A DNA stretch of 64,000 bases from Ceratothoa steindachneri (lineage: Eukaryota > Arthropoda > Malacostraca > Isopoda > Cymothoidae). The DNA lies in assembly GCA_963969495.1 (NCBI GenBank), contig OZ018331.1, forward strand, positions 151,401,264-151,465,263, written 5' to 3'. The notes below the pieces were generated by a model. The model was not told where the DNA came from and ran no database searches. It was given only the letters and a program-made list of their open reading frames with translations. Position numbers and translations under genes: made by a program. Shown piece after piece: positions 57,966 through 64,000 of the stretch (position 1 is its first letter; each line of letters opens with the position of its first letter).

Positions 57966-59098
57966 TTAAACTTTTAAATTTCCCAATTTATCGTGAAGGC
58001 CCTCTCGCTCAATCTCAGTTTAGTTCTTTTCGCGGGATAGCAATTTCTGACTTGCATATGCGATGGGAAAGCTTTCAGCATTTTTCCCGTACTGGACTAG
58101 AACACAGCCTATTCCCTCGTTGCTGTCATCTGTTCGAATGTCAAACGGTTCATCGGGATTGGGCAAACGTAATATGAGCACCGACGCGAATGTTCTCCTA
58201 AGTTGATTAAAACTCTTAACCGACAGCGGGTTCCATACGAGGCGCTCGGGCCTTTTTTTTAAAAAAAGTTCACACAAGAGAGCGGAGAGTGAGGCGTAAT
58301 TCTGAATAAAGTGTCTGTAAAAGGACACGGAACCCATAAAGGATCTTAATTGCTTCTTGGTCGCTTGTAGATGGATTTTCTAAAGAGGCGACAGCTGGTC
58401 GCTCACTTTTAGTTCGGCCGATGAGGATTCCTTTGCGTCTGGCAAGATGTGTAGGGGGTATTTGCTGTCTTGCTCTAGGCAGGCAACTTGTAATACACTT
58501 AGTGTTCCATGGGATAATTAGCCTCCATAGGCGATTCCTCATCTATAGCCACAATCTGGTTAGCCCAGGCGCGTCGGTGATACTTCTCGAGAAGATTTAC
58601 GTGGAAAAGCTTCCTTTCTGTTGACGTTTCAATCAAATAATTTTACGGGGCCGTGTTTCTCGATCACTTGATAGGGGCCCTTCTATTGGCTCAGTAATTT
58701 GTTGTTTTCAGTTAGGGGCAACAACAAAACTTCCTCACTTGGCTTAAATTTTCTATCTTCAGATTTGTAGTCGAAGTAAGTTGTATATTTATCCAGGTTA
58801 ACATCTGCATTTTGATACGCTATTTCGGCGCATTTCTCCAACCTCTGTCGTAATTCGAGCAGATACGAGTACGAAGATTGGATTTCCTGATCCAGTTTTT
58901 GATTTGTAAATAGCCCCTTCAAAATGCTCCACGATCCGACAATATCTCTTTCAGTAGCCCAACACGAGAGAAAATCGTGATGAGTGCTTCGGCACAAGAG
59001 ATGTCAATCTTCTTAAGTGGCACAGCCTCGGGGAACCTGGTGGCAAAATCGACCAGAGTTAAAACATAAGTATGGCCCTCACTTGTTCCCTAAAGCAG
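57966..59098 (-). pseudogene. Ty3/gypsy pol fragment: integrase then RT end and RNase H
   Basis: Minus strand, in order: integrase core (59098-58900: YVLTLVDFATRFPEA with a catalytic Asp, LLKEILSDRG with the second), a frameshift, the integrase C-terminal half (58997-58683: RKFKPSEEVLLLPLTENNK), a broken stretch to about 58430, then the RT thumb (QLRSFMGSVSFYRHFIQNYA) and the RNase H start (FDIRTDDSNEGIGCVLVQ, first Asp; PIAYASQKLLSREKN). Integrase ahead of RT is reversed relative to standard Ty3/gypsy. The RT fingers and palm with its catalytic box are absent. Confidence 0.82.
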
Positions 59099-60443
59099 AT
59101 CTTTTTTTAAGCAACAGTTTTCTTTTAATATGTCAGCCAGATCCTGTGACTGACTTCACCATTCTTCAGTTTCCGATAAAAAAATGATTTGGACATATAT
59201 CTTGTCTGATCACTATACTTTCGTGCTGATGGTGCAAAATCTGCTTCAGCATTCTGAAGAATTCCATTGAAGGCAATAGGATCTATTAGTTCATTGTTTA
59301 TTTCCCATTCAGCTGGATTATCAGATGCTAGGCTTTTTTTGAGGGATACCTCTTTCACCTCTTTTACTCGGCACCACATTCATCAGATTCAAATTCATTT
59401 TTTGTTTCTACTGAATCCTCTGAATGTACATCATTGATGGGCTTACACTGATTAGCAGTGGACTGACAAGGAGCGAAGAAAGTATTTAACTTTGGTGTAC
59501 TGTCCAATTGTTCTCCCAGACGCTTTGCTTTTTTCTTGGCAAGTTCTCTCTAGGCATGTCCACTTAGTTTTTTTTCCGACATCTTTAATCTGCGGAGAAA
59601 AACAAAACCACCAATCATAAACCACAGGGAAATAACGTGAAATAACTGTAAAAAAAAGTGCTAGTGGCGCCACCAAAACTAGGAAAGTTGAAAATTTCAA
59701 AATACTATCTAGTTTATGGTTTTAAAACAACCACATTCTATAATAATAAATTGTTTATAGAGTACAGTTTACATAAACTCATAAATGGAAATGAATATAA
59801 CTTTTGAGTAAATTTTAATTTTATAAGAAATAAAAAACAACAATAAATTGAATAAATGTAGAAAAATTGGTATAGTTATTGGATTGAAATTATGATTACC
59901 TTGAACTTGAATTGGCAAAGGTAGGTCAAGGATAGGATTATGTTATAGCAACTGACTATACAAAAGAAAGAGTAAGAATTTAAGTTACAACCTATTTCTC
60001 TCCTATATATCTGAAAATAAAATAGAGATAATTACTTTTTATGAATATAGCAAAGTTAGGGAATGATAAAAATAAAATACAAAAATAATGTATTCTGAAA
60101 CAATGTAGCAAAACTTTTAGTTTAATATTAGTTAAAGCAAATTTGATTGAAGTGCTTGAATAAATAAACTATATAAAGCCTGCCAAATCATTTAGAATAC
60201 TAAATAATAATATTTACCTTGAAAAAGAATATAAAATCACAAAATATTACAAAATGCTGATGGCCATCTGACTTGTAAACAAAAGTATTGCGTCAGCGAA
60301 ATTCGAGAATATTAGGTTGGTTCTTTTTCGGCCATTTGTAACGATACAACCAAATTATGTTACAATTTTCATAAACTGCCGCCCCTATCATCCTGCCGCC
60401 CTAGGTTCTAACCTAGAAAGCCTATATGGGCAATCCGGCCCTG
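59099..60443 (-). mobile_element. hAT element 5' part (ZMYM1-like), truncated at gypsy
   Basis: The minus-strand end starts cagggccggattgcccata at 60443, a hAT-type terminus. It contains a 5' leader ending in a clear splice acceptor (ttttgtttttctccgcag, near 59588) and the start of a transposase frame. The 3' portion is missing: gypsy integrase begins at 59098. Confidence 0.65.
59125..59581 (-). pseudogene. ZMYM1-like hAT transposase, N-terminal fragment
   Basis: ATG at about 59581 (MSEKKLSGHA, then an in-frame TAG), RELAKKKAKRLGEQLDSTPK, TPKLNTFFAPC and an acidic Ser/Glu/Asp spacer, as in hAT proteins related to ZMYM1. After a shift near 59370, the frame 59379-59125 gives PAEWEINNELIDP and FYRKLKNGEVSHRIWLTY, the TTF-type zinc-finger lead-in; the finger itself and everything after are lost. 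Confidence 0.7.
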
Positions 60444-60646
60444 GGCATGGTTGTCAGAAAGAGGACTCTAGTCTCAAACAAGATGTTGCCATAGAGAGTG
60501 ATTGAGTTCTTGGTAGAAAATACAAGGTTATTATTCTCTGAGAGTGTGAATTTGAAACCGTGATGCAAAATATTCCAGAATGACGTGAGGCAATTAATAG
60601 AATCTCCGTCAATGTAGTGAATGGTGTATTGAATGTGGGAGTGCAC
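60444..60646 (-). other. Unidentified open frame interrupted by the hAT end
   Basis: The 74-codon frame 60646-60422 reads YIDGDSINCLTSFWNIL and ITLYGNILFETRVLFL before running into the hAT terminus at 60443. I do not recognise it. Its position next to the Maverick polymerase makes another Maverick gene possible, but nothing in it proves that. Confidence 0.25.
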
Positions 60647-61270
60647 TTTTGGAGGCAGATGTAACCCCTTTATATTATACTACCCATCAACCGAAAGTGT
60701 GAAAATCCATTACGCCAATTTTTGCTCATTATATCCGTACCGCATGAAAAACAATCCATATCCCGTAGGATCACCTCGACGTTACGTATCTGTGCGAGAA
60801 ATTCCGTCTATTCAAGAATTCACCGAGGGTGTGAATGAGACATATTCCGGCATCCTGAAAGTTGATGTTCTGCCTCCTAATGATTTGTATATTCAAGTTC
60901 TCCCTCAATCCATAGATAGGTGATAAACTTACTTTCACACTCTGTACCACATGCGCTCAGCAAAACTCACTCGGAAAAGCAATGTATGATTTGCGGAGTG
61001 TACACAACCCCGGAACTGAAACTTGCCCTGGAAAAGATAATTTACGTGTTTGAGGAGTTTGAAAAGAGGGATGGGTTGTTCGCAGAGTATATAAAAACCT
61101 TTCTAGAAAAAAAATAGAAGCTTCTAGATTCCAGGGGTGGGGGGATAAGGAGAAACTGGAATATGTGAAGAGGGTGAATCAGGCTGAGGGGATGAGGGGA
61201 TAAACATACAAATAAACAACATCGAAGGGAATCCTGGAAAGCATTTTAGGGCAAAGCTCTGCCTAAACAG

Positions 61271-61707
61271 GTAAAGATTTCTTCCTGCGATTAGTTTGTT
61301 TCTGCATTGATATATTACATTCAAAGTATAATTTTTAGTCGCGTGTGAGTCTAGTCGCGGATTACTCTACATCTTACTATGTCGGTCGGTTGGTCCCCAT
61401 TTTGCTTTTTTTTTGTTTGTTTTTTTGTAATAACACTGTAACTATTCGGCTGATTCTAACGAAATTTAAAACCCTTTATGTTGTTTTACATTCTCTTTCA
61501 AATGATATAATTGCCAAGGTCATCCCAAGATTAGTCCAGGAATTATTGAAAGTTTTGAAGGTCGTAAGGTCATAAATCAGAATAAGTGAGAGCACACGAC
61601 TTTTTGGTCAGCAGACCTTGTTATAAATATTAACACATTGTACAACGAAAGTAATAATAATAATAATAAAAGCCCATTAATCCTGATAATATTTTATTCC
61701 TTTACAG
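61271..61707 (+). other. Spliceosomal intron in Maverick polB
   Basis: Donor cctaaacag|gtaaag and acceptor attcctttacag|tctctgg. Joining the two exon edges restores, in frame (phase 2), the conserved LCLNSLWGKF block that the family has at this spot. 437 bases, of which 61336-61622 is an R2 element. Confidence 0.85.
61336..61622. mobile_element. R2 small element, copy 2 (inside the polB intron)
   Basis: Matches 28419-28676: gtaataacactgtaactatt, ttctaacgaaatttaaaacc, gatataattgccaaggtcat, ttgaaggtcgtaaggtcata and gactttttggtcagcagacc. Ends form an imperfect inverted repeat (tagtcgcgtgtgag / gagcacacgactt). No ORF. Confidence 0.78.
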
Positions 61708-62395
61708 TCTCTGGGGAAAGTTCGTTTAAAGGATTCGCGGTTTGAAAACGGTCATCTGTGGTTCGGGCCATGATGTAATCGACCTGATTAAAAACGACGA
61801 TTACATTGTGAACTCGTTGGATGTAGTTGGCAATACATACATTGCGAAAGTGGAGAATGCTGAACATGTAGAAGTTGACTCCTACGTAAACAATATTCCA
61901 ATTGCAACATTCACAACCGTCTATTCTCGAATCAATCTCTATGGTCTCTTAGACTCGTTGGGTGAACGTTTGTTCTACTGTGACACACACAGTGCTATCT
62001 TCATTGCTAGGAAAGATGACCCACAACCTCGACTTGTAGAATTCCTAGCTGATCTCCTCGATGAGATAAAAAATGTGTACGGTTCCGATGCGTATGTAGA
62101 TTCATTCTGCTATACGGGTCCCAAATCCTAATCGGTACGTATCCAAACAACGAGTGGGGTGAAGTATATCCTTCGTGCTAAAGTATTAACCATTAACACT
62201 CAGACGAAGGATATAATCTACGATACGATGAAACGCCTAGTTTAAACCGATTGTGATAGAAAGAATGCTGATAGTCATAACCTGTATGATTTATGGATTT
62301 GAGAGCCGAGGAACAGGGTGGAGTAAAAGAGGTGAGAGAGAAAAAGGTTTTGAGAATGACTTTTCGAAAACGAGTTGAACTCCCAGGGAGTTATC

Positions 62396-63299
62396 GAACC
62401 ATACTTTTCGTTTCAAAAGGATTTTACATGACATTTAAAAAAAAAAGTTACTATACATTGAATCCCTGTCAGAAATTATGAACACTTTATGTATATAATT
62501 TTTTTAATCATTTATAATATTATCTGATTAATCTGAATAAAATAAAGATGAAATAATACGCGTTATACTACCATTTTTTTAATTTGTCTACAAAATAACT
62601 CATCACATTCTTTTGATCTTGTGAATAGGAAAATTCTTTTATCCTTGCCTCTTCAATCTTGATTTTCCTCATATCAGTGAGCTGATGGGAATATCATGAG
62701 AGAAAGCGAAATAACAAGGGTTTGGTGTCAAATATAGCGATGTTCACCACTTTCTCACCACCATTCACCATGTTAGAATGTAATACGCATAAAACTTATC
62801 CCTTCATGTACTGTGAGGATCGGATAGACCTACAAAGAAAACTGATCCATAAGCTCGTTTTTAATTTTTCACCGAAGATTAAATCTTCAAATCCATAAAC
62901 TGGAAATGTTCAAGTACTTTGTTTTCGTTATTGTAGTTGAAAGGTGGTTGGACCGACCTACTATACATAAATTCAATCCGATCAAATGTGTCTTCATGAA
63001 TAACTCGATGAAGATGATCGAAGAAATCAACCGTAGATGAGTAGTCTGGGCCAAATTTATAATCCGATCCACACATATATTCGGGTGAAAAATATTTACT
63101 AACTCTGGGTGTGATACGGTGTGGATGGAGGATCATCTTAGAACATAAGATACACAGAGAGGTTTAGTGACAAATGATTTGAAAGATGGTAAGTAGACGG
63201 ACAATTGTAAAAAGTTATGTGGCAACTCCACTGTTATACTAATACGGGACAATACATGAACATTCAAATCGCGTTAAAGAAACCCTACCGATTTTCTCC
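62396..63299. other. No recognised gene; one unknown frame at 62879-63136 (-)
   Basis: The minus-strand 85-codon frame (MILHPHRITPRVSKYF ... FDRIEFMYSRSVQPPFNY) has balanced composition and reads like protein, but I do not recognise it. Frames continue brokenly to about 62700 on the same strand. It might be another decayed Maverick gene. Confidence 0.3.
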
Positions 63300-63575
63300 A
63301 AAAAAGGTTACTGACCTAGGGTGGGTGGGGCTGGGAACATTTTAGCGACAAACCAATAAGTGTGTGTATGTGTGTCTTAGTGTAGACTTTAATTCCCTCG
63401 AAAAAATTATCACTGATATAGGGGGTGGGGGTGGCGGTGGGTCTGGGTTGAGAACATTTTCGCGACAAACCAATAAGGGGGAGGGGGTATACTAGGGGGG
63501 CAAGGTCATGTGTGTGTGTACGTGTTTTCATTCATGAGTATGTGCGTGTCTGTAGACTCGGACTCCATCCTTCAT
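63300..63575 (-). repeat. R3 repeat, two inverted partial copies
   Basis: gggtggggctgggaacattt with agcgacaaaccaataag and gtgtgtgtatgtgtgt at 63320-63385, and again from 63430 (gtctgggttgagaacatttt, gcgacaaaccaataagg, gcaaggtcatgtgtgtgtgt). Both are reverse complements of the 44404-44530 copy. Period about 118 bases. Confidence 0.75.
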
Positions 63576-64000
63576 GTGATAGGCGGATTTTGTTTTGTTT
63601 ATTTATTTTCTTGTTAACGGAATTTAGCGAAACCGAATAGCTACGGGAGGACTCACATTTGAGGAGTTGTTTCGACATAATTTTTTTTCTAAATACTTAT
63701 TTTGGTGCTCGAAGTCAAAGGTAATCTCCGGGAGAGTCAGCTTCACTAAGGCAGCAATACACTACTTCTTTATGAAGGAAAAACAAAGAGTTCCTCAAAC
63801 CGATTATTTTCCAAGATACTTTTGCAAAAAAAAGAACAGTGGCAATTCAGCTCCTTCAATGACCGTCTGGAGAAGGCGGTAAAGGGAAAAATTAGGTCAA
63901 ATCAATTACCAGCTATGAAAATGAATTGACCAACTAGAGAATCTTGCTTTGCTGTTTCTAAAGTAAAATAAGTACCACAAAGTTTTAGAGCTTTATTATA
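63576..64000. other. No recognised content
   Basis: The 71-codon plus frame 63667-63882 is unrecognised and is probably chance. Confidence 0.4.

Larger units (their letters stand above)
60633..62395 (+). pseudogene. Maverick/Polinton protein-primed DNA polymerase B, partial, with an intron
   Basis: Family-B polymerase of large virus-like DNA transposons. FGGRCNPFILYYPSTESVK then the palm motif ANFCSLYPY, where the family has DFxSLYP (Asp to Asn). After frameshifts at about 60908, 60980 and 61112: TTPELKLALEKIIYVFEEFE, GLFAEYIKTFLE, then IEGNPGKHFRAKLCLN. An intron (61271-61707) splits the next block, which resumes as SLWGKF. The final exon (61742-62131 open) includes TTVYSRINLYGLLDSLGERL and the second palm motif FYCDTHSAIFI, DTDS changed to DTHS. 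C-terminal text (KKVLRMTFRKRVELPG) ends near 62395. The N-terminal exonuclease/primer regions are missing. Confidence 0.88.

Noticed and set aside
60300..60330. Mariner-like terminus (ttaggttggttctttttcgg)
   Set aside because: Single copy with no inverted partner seen; could be chance within the hAT leader.

Overview
This is a piece of an animal (eukaryotic) genome made almost entirely of decayed transposable elements. I see no bacterial-type operons, no rRNA or tRNA gene I would defend, no CRISPR array, and no convincing host gene. The mix is typical of large, repeat-rich invertebrate genomes: I/Jockey-, CR1- and R1-type LINEs, GIY-YIG Penelope-like elements (PLEs), mariner, Tc1, piggyBac, hAT, BEL/Pao, Ty3/gypsy and Maverick/Polinton, with long (TA)n arrays, polypurine tracts and very long AT-rich spacers. 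I suspect a marine arthropod, perhaps a crustacean, but that rests only on family resemblance of the retroelement proteins.

Layout. 1-5.2 kb: nearly complete I/Jockey-like LINE (copy A, +). 5.2-6.8 kb: PLE remnant (-) split by a mariner. 6.8-9.4 kb: second LINE copy (E, +). 9.7-10.8 kb: two tandem PLE 5' modules. 11.2-12.9 kb: fold-back element R1, a worn mariner-like transposase and a short inverted-repeat element. 13.4-13.9 kb: PLE endonuclease fragment. 13.9-21.6 kb: LINE copies B and C on the minus strand, B with an internal deletion fusing ORF1 to ORF2. 21.6-23.2 kb: LINE tail, PLE module, PLE with terminal inverted repeats, (TA)n arrays. 23.3-24.9 kb: GT-rich diverged repeats carrying a non-autonomous hAT with an 8-bp target duplication. 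25.8-26.5 kb: Tc1. 28.4 kb: small element R2. 29.2-34.8 kb: complete piggyBac with TTAA target sites, itself inside an R1 element, and holding in its 5'-leader intron a large palindrome of two PLE copies. 35-42.7 kb: no recognisable genes. 42.7-43.2 kb: R1/Jockey-type RT C-terminus. 44.5-47.0 kb: CR1/Daphne-like LINE 5' part. 47-48.5 kb: BEL/Pao gag plus LTR. 49.4-50.4 kb: R1 copy cutting an SGNH-hydrolase ORF. 51.8-52.5 kb: LINE 3' end. 52.7-55.4 kb: complete hAT with target duplication. 56-59.1 kb: gypsy pol fragment (integrase before RT/RNase H) interrupted by a CR1-like LINE with a 499-codon open frame. 59.1-60.4 kb: ZMYM1-like hAT 5' part with its own intron acceptor. 60.6-62.4 kb: Maverick/Polinton DNA polymerase B pseudogene with a clean spliceosomal intron that hosts an R2 element. 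62.4-64 kb: no recognised gene.

Nothing here works as a pathway; the interest is in the nesting order and in a few odd architectures: the polB intron, the PLE palindrome in a piggyBac intron, (TA)n arrays marking PLE ends, a conserved ribozyme-like motif at PLE ends, and the orphan SGNH ORF. Element names R1, R2 and R3 are my own labels for repeats recognised only from multiple copies inside this window. All alignments were by eye and boundaries are approximate unless a target duplication or splice site is quoted.
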